DNA from: Aphis gossypii
Taxonomy: Eukaryota > Arthropoda > Insecta > Hemiptera > Aphididae
Direction: 5' to 3'
Assembly (NCBI RefSeq): GCF_020184175.1
Contig: NC_065530.1
Location: forward strand, 42,385,260 to 42,449,259
DNA length: 64,000 nt
Under the pieces are notes generated by a model that was not told the origin of the DNA, searched no databases, and worked only from the letters and a program-made list of their open reading frames with translations. This document shows, piece after piece, positions 50,757-63,590 of this stretch (its first letter is position 1; the number at the start of each line of letters is the position of its first letter). The position numbers and the translations under genes are program-made.

Positions 50757-53700
50757 ATGGCGTACAAACTTAGTTCCGTCCTCTATGGACACGTATTGGA
50801 TGTCCGCGGACTGGCCACCGGATCTGACGGTTACATTGTATCCGCATCTAGAGACAAGACTGCCAGACTTTGGAAACCGAACAGGTAATATTTCAATAAA
50901 TGCTATTTTTTAAGTTTTTGGATCACCCCCTCGTCGTGTTAATAATTTACCGGTTCGAATTCTATACCCCTTGAAATATTCGATTCGTCTTCTAAATGAG
51001 CCTAGTTAACAGTTATTTTGATTTCTTTGTTTTCTCTGGTTGTCTCTTACCTACGATAAGAGTATACCTAAGTTGAGTAAGATGTTTAGCTATTAGCCGA
51101 ATATCAGCTATTAATTCTCTCTTAACTGTTACAATAAGTACTATATTTTTAATTGGAGAAGGATGGATAAGTATTTAGACGTGCCTCTTCAAATTATATT
51201 CTAATTTCTAAGTAATTATTAAACAATTTTGGTACTTATTCCGGTCCGCGGAAGTAATACGCGGTTGTCGGTTCAAACACAAAAAAGAAAAAGTACCTAT
51301 TCGGGTATGCATATATATGTGTTATAATATTATGTTTGTATACCTCTTCTAATATTTCCCAATTCAAACACTACATTTAATATTATATCAATTTAGTAAT
51401 TTTTCATGTATTTATATTCCATTCACAGTGGATGAATCTAATTTTATCCATACAATTAAATACATTTTATTATACTTGAATATTTTACTATTATTTTTAA
51501 TTATTATTGAAGGTAAACAATAGCATATAGGTAAGTATAGTTAATAGTTGTTAAAAATTCAAAATCAAACTAAATTAACATTAAGATTATAGTTAGAAAT
51601 TTTTCTAAACCATATGACATATTATATAAAGCTGAAATTATAGATTTATATTTTAAGTTATTCACCTTTAAACATTTATTGACATGTATATGTCTTATGG
51701 CAGGGGGTCATTCTGTTAATTTGTCCGACACTAAGAATGTTACCATTTGAGACGGCGATTGTTTATAGCAACCGGTTGCTATGTAAAAATGTATAAAAAA
51801 AATAATAACAAAAAAAAAAAATATATTATATTATTAGTTTAATCTAACTATTTTTATCTTTACTATTTTTTTTTTTATTCTAATACCAAATTGACATTGA
51901 CATTCTTATGTCAACTATATTCAGTAGAAACAAGACATATACATGTACCAATGTATCTGCATGTAGTGTAGATACACTTTAGTTTTTTTTTTTTTATTTA
52001 AATATGAACTACTCTTTATTATTCAATTCTAAATTTATCATAACATTTTTATAATATATTCATCTAAATAGAATTTTCTTCATTAGAAAAGTATATTTCT
52101 TTTTTTTTATACAAGCTGAATAATATTACCTTTTGTATACCCTTGTTTTGCGGAATCAGCAACATTTTAACTAAATATTATATTGGTTATGTACTATACA
52201 CACGATTATTGAGGGTATTATTTTATTTTTATAAAAATATCCGATGTATCTAGATAAATAAATTCAATGCATAATATTTATTTGTGTTGTGTTTTTTAAT
52301 TTCAGTGAAAATGCTGGATTCACTGAAGTTCAAACATTCAAAGGCCATACTAACTATGTAGTATCAGTCGCAATATTAAAAAAATCTGATATTTTACCAA
52401 ATGGTCTTATTTTAACTGGCGGTAACGACACATTTATGTGTGGATTTTTTCCTGAATCATCAGCACCAGTTTTTTTGAATACTAGTCATACAAATACTGG
52501 TGAGATAAATTTAAAAATTGAAGCATCTTATCTTTTAAATGTATAGCATAGCGAGGAATGTATTATGAATGTATAAATATATTTTAATTAGACATTTATC
52601 ATAATATTAATTTTATTAAATTAATTATTATAGATAATGTAATTGTAATAACAACTTTTCAAGCTTTGTAATGTTGCTGATTTTTAAATGCCAAATAGAA
52701 ATTAAGAAAAATTATTTTAAAAGTTATACTGCTTCGAACAAATTAAAAATATTTTATTATTTGTGTTGTATGCGGTCTACCATACACTTGTCTTCTACTA
52801 CGTATAATATACTCATATGAATCATCTCCATCAAGTCGACACCAGTGACGATTAAACTTCATCCTAATCAAAGTTTTTATAATTATGTTAATTATTTGTT
52901 ATAAATTTCAATTTAATTGTTCAGTCTGATAAAAATACTTTTATACGTTTTTAAAGGAAATCTGATTTATTTAAATTTGTACTCAAAGTTTTTTAGCAAA
53001 ACCATGGTAGAAAAATGATAAAGATGAGCAACGGCTAATTTGAATGTTTTTTAAGAGATATCAATCATATTATAAATTAAAATACATAATACATAATACA
53101 TAATACATAATTTCTGATAATTATTTTTTTAGGTATTTATTATATTCTATATACTTAGCTGTAATGATACGAGTATTTTAATTAAATATAAGTGCATGAT
53201 CAGTGGTGGATCCAAAGGGGGGTAATAGAATAAATAGCCCCTTGAGCTTATTATATACAGATTTATTACATTGTTACTTGTGAGAAATACTAGTTATATT
53301 CACCATTAAGTATTGTATTCCCCCCCCCCCCTTGATAAATTTCTGGATTCTCTCCTGTACATGGTAGACCTCATACGACAAGAATACCAATGATTTTAAG
53401 GACTGGAAAAGTCAACATAATATTTATACTCTGTTCAGAATGAGATCGTATTTCGATGGTCAACTTGTGCGCATTGGCGTGGCTTCATTCTGCAGCGCTA
53501 GCCTCATGACTCATGAGCTTTATCAGAATTATTGTCTCACTATAGGTGGGGGAAACGTCTGATCGTCGGTGATGAAAACTGGTTGCTTGCTGCCGAGGTA
53601 TGATCTCATTCTGAACAGATTATATATACATAACATCAAACTAGGATTTTTATAGAATCCCAAACATTAAAATTTAGTTCTTATGTTAACCAATGAAAAT

Positions 53701-56700
53701 CCATCTAAAAGTGGGATTATGAAACAATTTTTAAATTTAATTTCTGATCAACAGAAGTTATTGATTAAAATATTTATGTATAAATTATATATTAAACAAA
53801 ATCTTATTTGTTTTCCTTCGTATATTTTAGTGTGTAAAATTATTCCTGGTATATTACCTAATACATTTATAACCTCTTCATGGGATATGAAAGCACGCCT
53901 ATGGAAAATAAGAGTCAATTCTGATCATACTTATCAGCCAGTATTGCTAACAATTTTTAAAGGACATACAGCAGCTGTTTGGTCTTCAATACAACTACCT
54001 ACAAATCAAGTCATAACTTGTTCAGCAGATAAAACTTTACTTATACATAATATTTTAAATGGTGATCCAGAAAATTCATCTGTTGCTATAAAAAAATTAA
54101 CTGGTAATATATATTACTATTATTGTCATATATTCAGATTTTGTTAATTGTTAATTGTAAATTATGAATATATTATTTTATTTTAGGTCATACTGACTGT
54201 GTTAGAGATTTAGCAGTTTTATTGGATAATGAATTTCTGTCATGTTCAAATGATGCTACGGTAAAACGTTGGAGTGCAGTAACTGGTGAATGTTTAGAAA
54301 CATTTTATGGTCATCCTAGCTATATTTATAGGTAAATAATTAGAAACTTAAATATTTTATTATTTGTGGTTAAAATATCATATTATCTATTCTTACTATT
54401 CTCTATTCCAATAAGAGGGACAACTGCAACTATCAAAACTGGTTACCGTATTGTATTCCTACTTTAAAAAATCTATCACTATCACTTATTTATTCAGCAG
54501 CTTTGCTCACTGTCTAATGTGTAAGTTTAGAGTAATATTAATTTTTATCATTGACATGTGATCTAAGAATAACATCACACTCTTCTGCTTGTATCACAGT
54601 GCTGAACGTACCAGTAGATCACGTTATTTTTGCAATTGCACGCCACACTTCTTTTACCCTTATTTGGAATAGAGTATAGATGACGTAAATATTTTATACA
54701 TTGAAAGAACATGGTTTCTTTGCACTTACTAATCTGAATCCATTCAGATGTTAATGTTGATAGAAAATAAGTTTTGATTTCTGTAAACTAATATTTTCAC
54801 AGTGGCATAATAATAAGTTTTTTAATCTTAATAATAGTGTTTTGTAATAGTTATTAAAATTTGTTTCTTGTTATATATGTTTTTATATATTTAATAAATT
54901 CTTATATAGTTTAAGTGTTTTCTGTGGAACCGATATGACTAATTCATTAGTTGTAACTGGTGGAGAAGATAGATACCTAAATGTTTGGCAAAGTTCTGAA
55001 CAACAAGTTATACTACAACCAGCACAAAGTATATGGGCTGTAGCTATTCTTCCAAATACAGATATTGTTATTGGCTCTAGGTATATATGTTTTAATTACA
55101 TTTTTAGTGTTGCATCTTAAAATAATTAACTATCATTTAGCTAAATTGAATTATAGTAAAGTGTTGTTAATATTAACAATTAATATGTCTTGCTCCATAA
55201 TTAATAAATATTTTCTTCTTTTGATGAGCAAACACATTAGTACATTTAAAATATTTCAGTTCAAATAACTTCTTAAAACAATAAATGTAATAATATGTTC
55301 TAAATAATTTAATTATTGTAATAAAAAAAATTAAAAATATATTGTCTTATATTTCTTGTTTGTTAGTGATGGTTTAATAAGAATATTCAGTGCAGATTCA
55401 AACCGACAAGCTACAAATGAAGTCCAAGCAGCATTCCAAGAACAAGTTGATAATGTTAACCAAGAGGCACAAAAAGAAGTTGGTGGTATTAAAGTTGATT
55501 GGTATGTTTTATATTAATTGTATTATTAAATTATTAAACAATCAATTTTATTTCATTTATGTATTTAATAGTTTACCTGGACCAGAAATACTGTATAAAC
55601 CTGGAAAGAGTGATGGCCAAATAATAATGGTTAATGAAAATGGAAAACCTATTTGTTATAAGTGGTTATCAAATGAATGTAAATGGGATAAAGTTGGAGA
55701 TGTTTTAAGTGCATCTGATCCAGATAAAAACATGCATGAAGGAAAGGTACGTTAAACTATTAATATAGTGCTATTGGAAATGAATCATCCGATACTTTAC
55801 ACCTGGCTTCCTGGGTCACCTGATCTTACATATTTGGAGATATGTAAATGATACTGTATATTATGTACTTATATTATCAACAATCAAAAAGGAGCTAAAA
55901 ATGAACACAGTCAATTTTGACAGATGTATAATATGTATGTAATTAATTAACGTTTTGACTTGAGGTTGTTGATGTGACAAAGGGAAACCATGTAAAACAT
56001 TTATTGGTATCATTAAATCCATTTTAAATATTATTCTTTTATTTTATGTATTATATATTACTCTAAGTCTCTAAACCTAAAAATGAAAAAAAATATAAGC
56101 ATTTGAAATTGTACAAATCATTTTGAATAACCATGTATTTTTCATAATTATTTTAAGTTTTTAAATTTTATTATAATTTATAGGAGTATGATTTTGTATG
56201 GAACGTTGATATAGAAGATGGTAAACCCCCTCTTAAATTACCTTTTAACAAAAATGAAGATCCTTGGGTGGTAGCTCAAGCATTTATACATAAACACAAT
56301 TTACCACAATCTTATTTAGAAACTGTGGCAAACTTTATAATTTCAAATTCAAAAGTTAATCCTCAGCCACTACCTGCTAGCCAAGGTTATGTAGATCCTT
56401 ATACTGGAGCTGCTAGGTATGTACCGCCAAGTAACGATACTTCTTCATCTGGAACGAATGGTCAAAACCATTTTACTGAACAGTTAGGTCAAGTATCTTC
56501 AGGTTACAACAAGTTTTTCCCTCAAACTAATTATTTAAAATTCGATCAAGCTAATACTACAACCATTTTAAGTAAGTAAAGATATAAATATTTAAAATAT
56601 TTTTTTTTTATAATATTTAATTTATTTAATTGTTATCTATTTTAGGTAAGATTGAAGAATTTAATAAAAAAGCAGGCGACTCATTTAATAAGCTCAACCA

Positions 56701-57503
56701 AAGTCAACTTAATTCTCTTGTGAAACTTTGTGATGAAAATATTGATCCTGACGATGGTACTATAAAGATACTAATTAGCTTACTTGATTGGCCCAATGGT
56801 AAATAATTAGTTTATACATTATAATATAACATATGTTTATATTGTTGTACTAAATAATGTTTCATTTAAGATATTTTATTTCCTATATTGGATATTACAA
56901 GACTGGCTGTACGTAATAAGCATGTAAATGATTTATTGTGTTCAAACAATTTAATCATGGATAAATTATTACCGCACATTTATAATATTGAAAAGCCTAC
57001 TAATCAAATGTTGGCATTTAGATGTCTATGCAATCTTATGCATCATGAAAAAGGAGAACTTCTCGTAGTGAAATACTATGAAGAGTTCTTAAGACTTATT
57101 CAAAATTTATCTAATCAAAATCTTTCTCAAAAACAACTTCAAGTGAGTTATATTTATTGATCTTTTCATTTTTAAATTGAATTTTTACATTTTAATGTTC
57201 ATTAATTCTTAATAGATTGCTGTAGCCACATTGATGCTGAATTTCAGTGTTATGATTAAACAATCTGATGATGAAATAGCTGTGCAAACCGTGAATAACA
57301 CCATAAATATGGTATGTCCAAAACTAACTGAACCCGAAGCAATGTTCCGTTGTTTTGTAGCTATTGGTACCTTATTATGTTTAAAATATCCTCCGACTTT
57401 GTCGGAACAAATTAAAGATTACATTGAACTGATGGCATCAAATTCGGAACCATCAAAGGTGTTGTCGTGTTGTAAACATTTGATGACAATTATTAGAAAG
57501 TAA
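50757..57503 (+). CDS. PLAA: Phospholipase A2-activating protein (PLAA/Ufd3), ubiquitin and p97/VCP cofactor
   Basis: Eleven exons join in frame into 773 residues (human 795): 50757-50884, 52306-52499, 53831-54103, 54187-54331, 54910-55080, 55367-55501, 55572-55746, 56184-56571, 56646-56798, 56871-57142, 57216-57503. The ATG chosen gives MAYKLSSVLYGHVLDVRGLA, matching the first WD40 blade. WD40 repeats fill about residues 1-300 (for example GHTAAVWSS and GHTDCVRDLA). The PFU domain begins near 349 (LPGPEILYKPG) and includes EYDFVWNVDIEDG. A YVDPYTGAARYVP linker follows, and the PUL domain (from about 525) starts FDQANTTTILSK and ends at a Lys codon. The family binds ubiquitin through WD40/PFU and Cdc48/p97 through PUL, acting in ubiquitin recycling and endosomal sorting. 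The first introns host several MITEs. Polyadenylation signals lie at 57569 and 57580. Confidence 0.96.
53081..53110. repeat. Short tandem repeat, AATACATA unit
   Basis: Nearly four exact copies of an 8-base unit lie within PLAA intron 2. Confidence 0.85.
53201..53359. mobile_element. hAT-like MITE with G/C homopolymer arms
   Basis: It starts CAGTGGTGGATCCAAAGGGG. The other end, on the opposite strand, reads TACAGGAGAGAATCCAG and then AAGGGGG. The C run at 53320-53331 and the G run at the left pair with each other. This is a common insect hAT MITE style, here inside a larger inverted-repeat element. Confidence 0.55.
53430..53619. mobile_element. 190-base MITE in PLAA intron 2
   Basis: Ends TCTGTTCAGAATGAGATC and GATCTCATTCTGAACAGA are exact 18-base inverted repeats, continuing with one mismatch to GTA/TAT. 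The interior is less AT-rich (GCGCATTGGCGTGGC, CAGCGCTAG) and has no gene. It ends about 210 bases before PLAA exon 3. Confidence 0.85.
54396..54679. mobile_element. 284-base MITE in PLAA intron 4
   Basis: Left end CTATTCTCTATTCCAATAAG and right end CTTATTTGGAATAGAGTATAG are imperfect inverted repeats of about 20 bases. No frame inside resembles a transposase. It differs in end sequence from the intron 2 element, so it is a separate family. Confidence 0.7.
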
Positions 57504-57792
57504 TTGAATAAAAAAAAATATTATAAATATATTTTATACGTTATTATAAATTGAAATGTAAGAATGGAAATAAATTGTTAATAAAACATTAATTATAAGT
57601 ATAATATTTTTTATTTTTAAAAGAAATTAATATTGTTTATTCTGTTGTTTAAAAAAAAATGTTGAAAAATAATTTTTGATAGGTATTGTGTTTTGTTATA
57701 TATCTAAAATCTAAATATGTCTTGTCTAAACTCTAAATGATTCAAATCGGAAAAAAATACAGTTTTATTTTATGATTTTATAATTTCTTTTA
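57504..57792. other. Shared 3' region of convergent PLAA and CFAP144-like genes
   Basis: PLAA polyadenylation signals (57569-57574, 57580-57585, plus) and a minus-strand signal at 57764-57769 face each other within 200 bases, so the two transcripts end close together or overlap slightly. Confidence 0.7.
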
Positions 57793-59071
57793 TTACAATT
57801 TAAAAGGTATTCCACTAAATGGCACTTCATTTTTATAATTCTGTTTTAGTATAATGTCTAATTTAATTTCGGGAGCTTCTACGTGTGGGAATATCAAAAT
57901 ATCTTCTTTTCGTGGAATTAAAGTTTTATCGTACCACCCATACCTACAAAAAAAAAAGTTTAGTGTCATGCTACTTTAAATTTTTAATATATTAGATTTA
58001 TTAGTTTAATATATTATTATTTTTCATTGACATTTTATTTTTTATGAACAATTCAATATTCACCTTTGATTTTCAGTTTTTGGAGAAGGAAATTTGTTCT
58101 TTGGTCCTAAAGATTTAGCTTGTGCCAAAAGTTTTATGTAGTGGTCATTTGGTTCACCTTGATTGACATTTGCTTCATGGCAAGCATAAAATTTCCCCGT
58201 TACAGGTGATGCTATAAATTACGTATTGTGTTCATCAAGTTTAGCCATTATGATACACTTATATTTTGATGATGTTCTAAAGCAGTGGTCAACTATTAAA
58301 TTTTTTTTGGAGGGCCACTTAAAAAATTCAAAAAATTATTGGGTTTTTTAAAAATTCAATGTACATATATAATATTATTTATCCATTAAAAGAAAGTAAA
58401 TGCAAAAGAAAAACCACATTTATTGTCTGCTGGCCAGATAATATTTGTCCATAGGCTGCTATTTGTTGACTTTTGTTCAACCTAAAAAATACTCGTCAGC
58501 GACCAATTTTTTCCGGTATGTGGTCAAAAAAATTCTCACTTGTCACCCATACCACTATATTTCTCTAATCCTACTATGTTTCTAAGTCATATACCTGCAC
58601 TCAAGTTAACCATCAAGTGCGTTTTGTGTGCTGAACAGAGTATAGAGTTTAAACTTATGTTAAAAGTTAAGTACTTTTATTAAGTATATCTAAAATCAAA
58701 TAATAATTACTTCCAATAAGGAGAGTTATTATATAGAGGTTTGTTCTGAACCTGATTGAAAAATGTCTACATAACTCTTTGATTACATAATCACAACAAC
58801 TAATTTTTTTTTTTTTTTATTTATAATTAATATTTATTGTACAATCTATAAATGAAGCATTTTTTAATATGCACAAATGATTTAGGGTTTAAATAAAATA
58901 ATATTTAAAAAAAAGCTAAAGCGAAAGATTTACTGATAGAACTTCGTGTCTATCGTATAACTAACCTTTTAAGTTTGGTCGAAACGTAGTGTAAACTTTC
59001 TGAAATTTTTTTTCTTTTTTGTACAGTTCAACCAAAAGAGTGTAGTCATACATTATGTGTGTTTCGTGTAA
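57793..59071 (-). CDS. CFAP144: FAM183/CFAP144-like axonemal microtubule inner protein
   Basis: Three minus-strand exons, 58966-59071 (start ATG at 59053), 58064-58211 and 57793-57943, give 128 residues from that ATG (human FAM183A 134). The N-terminal helix LLVELYKKEKKFQKVYTTFRPN corresponds to LRELLEKERRCQKHYTDFAVNP. A HYIKLLAQAKSLGPKNKFPSP block corresponds to FLNLIHHAAQGPRKKYP with the following TExQxxGW motif (here TENQRYGWYDKTLIPR). The C-terminal part is variable. Family members sit on the inside of axonemal doublet microtubules, so expression in sperm and ciliated sensory neurons is expected in an insect. The frame is open upstream of the ATG back to an acceptor-like site at 59072, so an extra 5' exon may supply an earlier start. 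Assigned by motif order. Confidence 0.72.
58283..58474. mobile_element. hAT-like MITE in the CFAP144-like intron
   Basis: It begins CAGTGGTCAAC with GGAGGGCCAC shortly inside. The far side has TGGCCAGATAAT and then GTTGAC, roughly inverted. This is the arrangement of many old hAT MITEs. Ends are degraded, so the borders are approximate. Confidence 0.4.
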
Positions 59072-59435
59072 CTAAAAAATAGAACAATTTTTTTCTTTAT
59101 AAAATCATAAATAATTTTGTTATAAAGTAACTAACACAAAATTAAATAAAATGGTAATTATAGTCGCCTTCGCTACCATAGTTGTATATTGTATTCTCTA
59201 CGCAAAACAACAATCAATCACATCTTTTTCTAATTCCTTTAATGATCGCTATTTGTCTTGTCGGCTAACGACTATTTCTGTTGTAAACGGTAAACCTATA
59301 CCTCAACTTATAAACCACAATCAATATGTTCAAGTTAATTAAATTTGCTATAAAGTATAAGTATATGTAGTATATACTATGTATTATAGTCCCATTGTTA
59401 CTTTCCGGACTCAATTCAGACGAAAAGTTTTGGGG

Positions 59436-59864
59436 TTAGGACACTATATCCGCATGTGTTGTCTCTGTCTTATACACGCGTAACATAGGTAATTAAAAAC
59501 TGTTTTGCGCTGGACAGCTTTACTCCCTCGATATTTATATCAAAATTACCAAAATTTTAAATCGCATTGAGAAGAATTTTACCTGTGTTGTAGCGTTTTA
59601 ATTTTTTTAGTAGTGGTAACTAATAATTTTTAATAATTAGATGAAGAAAACCTAAAGTTCTCAAACCGATAACTTTAATTGTATTCACGTTATCAAAAAA
59701 ATTAAAACGCTACGACACAGGTAAAATTCTTCCCTATAGGATTTATAATTTTGGTTGTTTTGATTAAAATATCGAGGGAGTAAAGTTCTCCCGCGCAAAA
59801 CAGTTTTTAACTATGTTACACGTGTATAAGACAGAGAACACATGCGGGTACAGCGTCCTCTTAA
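59436..59864. mobile_element. Long-arm foldback MITE, possible TTAA target
   Basis: Two arms of about 180 bases are imperfect reverse complements. They share CCGCATGTG, GTCTTATACACG, AAAAACTGTTTTGCGC, TTTACTCCCTCGATAT and GAATTTTACCTGTGT in mirrored order, separated by about 70 bases. The right edge abuts TTAA and the left edge TTAG, compatible with a piggyBac-style TTAA target with one mutation. No open frame of note. Arm divergence of roughly one base in seven to ten suggests moderate age. Confidence 0.85.
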
Positions 59865-61743
59865 TACATTATATCTACAACCGATTTAGTATTATAATAC
59901 TGCTGTTATTTAAAAGCAGTCAGCACGGATTAATATATTAATCCTAGTATACTTTTAAATACTATAACATAACGGCAACGTGGTATTTACACCTATTTTA
60001 AAGTCTAATTATAGTAGAACTTGGACATAATAAAAAACATCATGCATTTATATTTTATTTTTATATATCTATCTATAAGAACCTACTAATATCTACGCCG
60101 CATATTATTTTTTAAATTATAATCGTAGTTTGTTGTTTTTGTAATATAAAATGCTATCTAGCTATATCTGTAGAGATACTTAAATAGAACTTTAGATTTT
60201 AATTACCTTATAGAAGATATCTGCGTATCGTCTATTATTTAATCTTCCTCAAGCCCGCACACACTATAAGCAATATACGTTTATGTAGTATAATTTTGTT
60301 CGTGTTGTTGAATACCTAATCTTATAATAAAGTATTTATAAGGGTTTGACAAATGTATCCAAGTATTATTTAAAGCAATTTGCTATTTACTATATCTATT
60401 TAAATTCATAAAAAATGCTCTTTTGTATTTTTAAAGTCAAATAATAAAATATAAAACCAATACGATCAAAAATATTCTTTATAGTTTTTGTATAATACGT
60501 TATTTTATTATAAGATAACTTAAAAAAAATGATTTTACGTAAATGTGTTTTGTCTAGCGTCTGTAGTAGAGGAATAAAAAGAGTTATTGTAATAAGACAA
60601 TGTTCATAAACTTTCTCCAGATGAGGGATTGTGGGCACTCACACCATTCCCTCATTTAGTTATTTATGTTATTTAAACTATCCCATTTAGTGTCTAAACT
60701 CTTAAGTAAAATTTAGTTTTCTTACCTTCCTTTGAATAAATCGCGATCTTTAAACGTGCTGTGTGTCAGGAGTTGTATATTATGGGTGGATATTTATTAT
60801 TTGATTAAAATACGTGTGTAGTGTGTACTGTGTCTTAAACGAAATTATCACCTATTGTAGTTACACCCGATCACTTACTCAATTCGCATATAAATTATAA
60901 TAGTAATTATTAACATGGCATTGAAAATTACTTGAATATATATTATGTTTTGACAAAATTGTTTAAGTACAAACTGGATCAATCCGTAAATATCATATAC
61001 ACTACTAGTTAGGTTAGATTATATGTTAATATTAACATAACATTATATTGTTATAAACTATTTCGTTTGAAAAAACAAATATGAAATTTTTATTGTATAC
61101 ACTTAAAATTTAAATCCTGCGGACGACTTGTATACCTACTTGCAAGTCATGACTAAATGGTAATATACGGACAGTTATGTGCACGTGACGCAAATTTTAT
61201 TATTATGTATAAATATAATATGTCTTGTAGCTTTTTGTAATATGTGCCATTCACGCAAGAATCATGTATACACGCTTATTCAAAAAAAAAAAAAACTATT
61301 ACTCCAATTTTATATGTACCTATATAAATATACACCCAGTTAAAAGAGGTATTCCTTATTCCTATACGCATGCAACATGCACTGCGCGCATTTATTTTTT
61401 TATAAACAGCTCCGATTTGATTTAAATATCAGATTATCCAAACTACTTGAACTCAATATAGATATATAATATATATTCGTATAATTTTATTATGATACCG
61501 GTACTACAAATAAAAATAATGTAACAGGGTTTGGTTGGATATGAAAATCAGGGATAGTACCCACAAAAGCGTTTTTATACAGGATGATGAAAAATAGTTT
61601 TACATACAATTTCTGTTTCTTTAAAATATTTTTTTTTTCACAAGGAAAAGTACAAATTTTTACTTTAGTGAAAATCAAATCATTTTTGTAAAATTAATAC
61701 TATGTCGAATGCTAAAATACCAATACGCTCTTCGCGCCGCTCA

Positions 61744-61835
61744 GAATCCACAATCATAAACCACATCTAAACTTTCCATGATGATGAATCGCGCGAGTCA
61801 TCGTCACCATCACCGCGCCGTCGTGATTGTGGATT
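61744..61835. repeat. 92-base inverted-repeat block
   Basis: AATCCACAATCA at the left and TGATTGTGGATT at the right are exact inverted 12-mers. The inside is GC-richer than the flanks with CGCGCGAG and CGCGCC words. It may be a small foldback element. Confidence 0.5.
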
Positions 61836-63590
61836 ATTATATTCGTGTGATGTTACGAATCATTCATAATTTTACTTAATAATCTATTTCATGTACAGTA
61901 TTTCGTAAATGTTTATTTTTCATAGTTTTACAATAAAAAAATCAAACAATAAATTATTCCTCATTAAAAAAAATTCAAAATATTTTGTTTCGTGATCCCT
62001 TAAGGTCCATCATATTAGATTGTCTATGTACCTATTGTTTTTCTTAAAAAATTTTCAGCCCCTGGTTCACTACAAAACTACAATATACAATATACTGTAA
62101 TTAATTGAAATGGTCGTATTTATGTGTTAAAATATGTAAAAGCTGATATTAAAAATATGGTATTATTTAAAAAAAATAATACTACTTCATAATTATAATA
62201 CATAGAAAGTTTTTTTTCAAAAATAAACATTTTTTTCGGGAAAATGATTTGTGTGGTGCCATTTAAACGGATCACCTTTTAATTCTTAAAAACATATATA
62301 CAAAATACAATAATAGCATCGAGTCAATGCCATCGACATTACCTATTGGCTATTTTCTCGAGATTTTTTTTTTGCGAGCGAAATTTAACACGACTGTTTT
62401 ACTAGGTCTTGTTTTTCAAACTTTTACCCTGTCGCTCCTCTGTTGCAGTACATATTATTATTGTAGCTATAAACAGCATAAATAGAGTCACTTGATGTAT
62501 ATACAGTAGCATACTTGTAGATGTTTATTGTTTTTGTTGTTTTTGTTGTTGTTGTCGTGCATGTCCACTAAAATAGGATAAGTTTGAGGCTGAGTGTTGT
62601 TGTCAACCCCGCATTAAAATGGAAGGGGCTTAGGTTTATATTATGTGTCAAGTGCCAAGCAGTCTGCGGTCATTTACTTTTTGTACAGGACAAAAATCAT
62701 TAGGTATATTGTTATTATTCTACTAATTATTGGAAAATGCTTATTGTAGAAAAACTGAAATTGATATAATTTTAATGTGTTACTTACAATAATAAATTAT
62801 TGATAACTATTACTTATAAACATGAAAAACTGAGTAAAACTTGTTTAAAATAATTGTTTACGAAAAAAACAATTTTTAAAGAAGTTATGTAACTAAATAT
62901 GGTTAGGTATATCTTATAATATAGGTACAATAAATATACTCGTCATATATTTTTTTCTTGCATGTTTACACCCGTTTGGTACCCGCGTCTAGTGTCTACT
63001 CAAAAGGATACCCACTAACCAGTAGCGTATATTTTGAAAATAGCCGCAGGAGTGTCCTCCTTGTCCACTTTATTCAGACATGGACAATTCTCGATTACAA
63101 AAAAAAAAAAAAAATACCCGACGCCTTAGCATTTTACTCATGTTGACCATATATTTATATCCAAACCGCAAAAATAAAATTAATTTTATTATAGATCCGG
63201 CGACACGTTTCGAGGTAATAATATTTTTAAGCTAAGTTTACAGTTTATCTGGAATATCTACAACTTACAAGAAGTATTCGAGATTTAGATATCGGGTCAT
63301 TAAGGGATATATTTCGGAGTTTTGAACATCCTCTGAAAAATCATCCAATGTACAAAACTGAGAAAAAATATTCATTGACGTTAATATGGATTTAATGAAT
63401 AAAACAATCAATATACGGAATACGGATTTACGAAATGTCATAATCATTTCAAAACCATGATTTGTACGGTTTTTATTATGTTTGGCACGATCGTCTTTGA
63501 AACGACGATTATTCCCTAGGTTTCGAAAAAAATAAATTGCAAAAACCGCTCGGTAGCCAAATTTCAGTAATATTATAATTACTGCGGTCC

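Larger units (their letters stand above)
52762..53382. mobile_element. Inverted-repeat element in PLAA intron 2, with a nested MITE
   Basis: The left end TTGTATGCGGTCTACCAT (from 52766) and the right end ATGGTAGACCTCATACGACAA (53361-53381) form imperfect inverted repeats of about 20 bases. Roughly 580 bases lie between, and the right part contains another element (53201-53359). No transposase frame is present. Confidence 0.55.
59072..63590. other. Intergenic region right of the CFAP144-like gene
   Basis: No supported gene. A 63-codon plus-strand frame at 59151-59342 has a hydrophobic start but no recognisable family and may instead cover the CFAP144 promoter on the other strand. The stretch contains a long foldback transposon (59436-59864), a 12-base inverted pair around 61744-61835 and anonymous A/T-rich DNA. 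Confidence 0.5.

Noticed and set aside
59151..59342. 63-codon frame with a hydrophobic N-terminus
   Set aside because: It could suggest a small membrane protein, but there is no conserved motif and it lies over the likely promoter of the CFAP144-like gene on the other strand.
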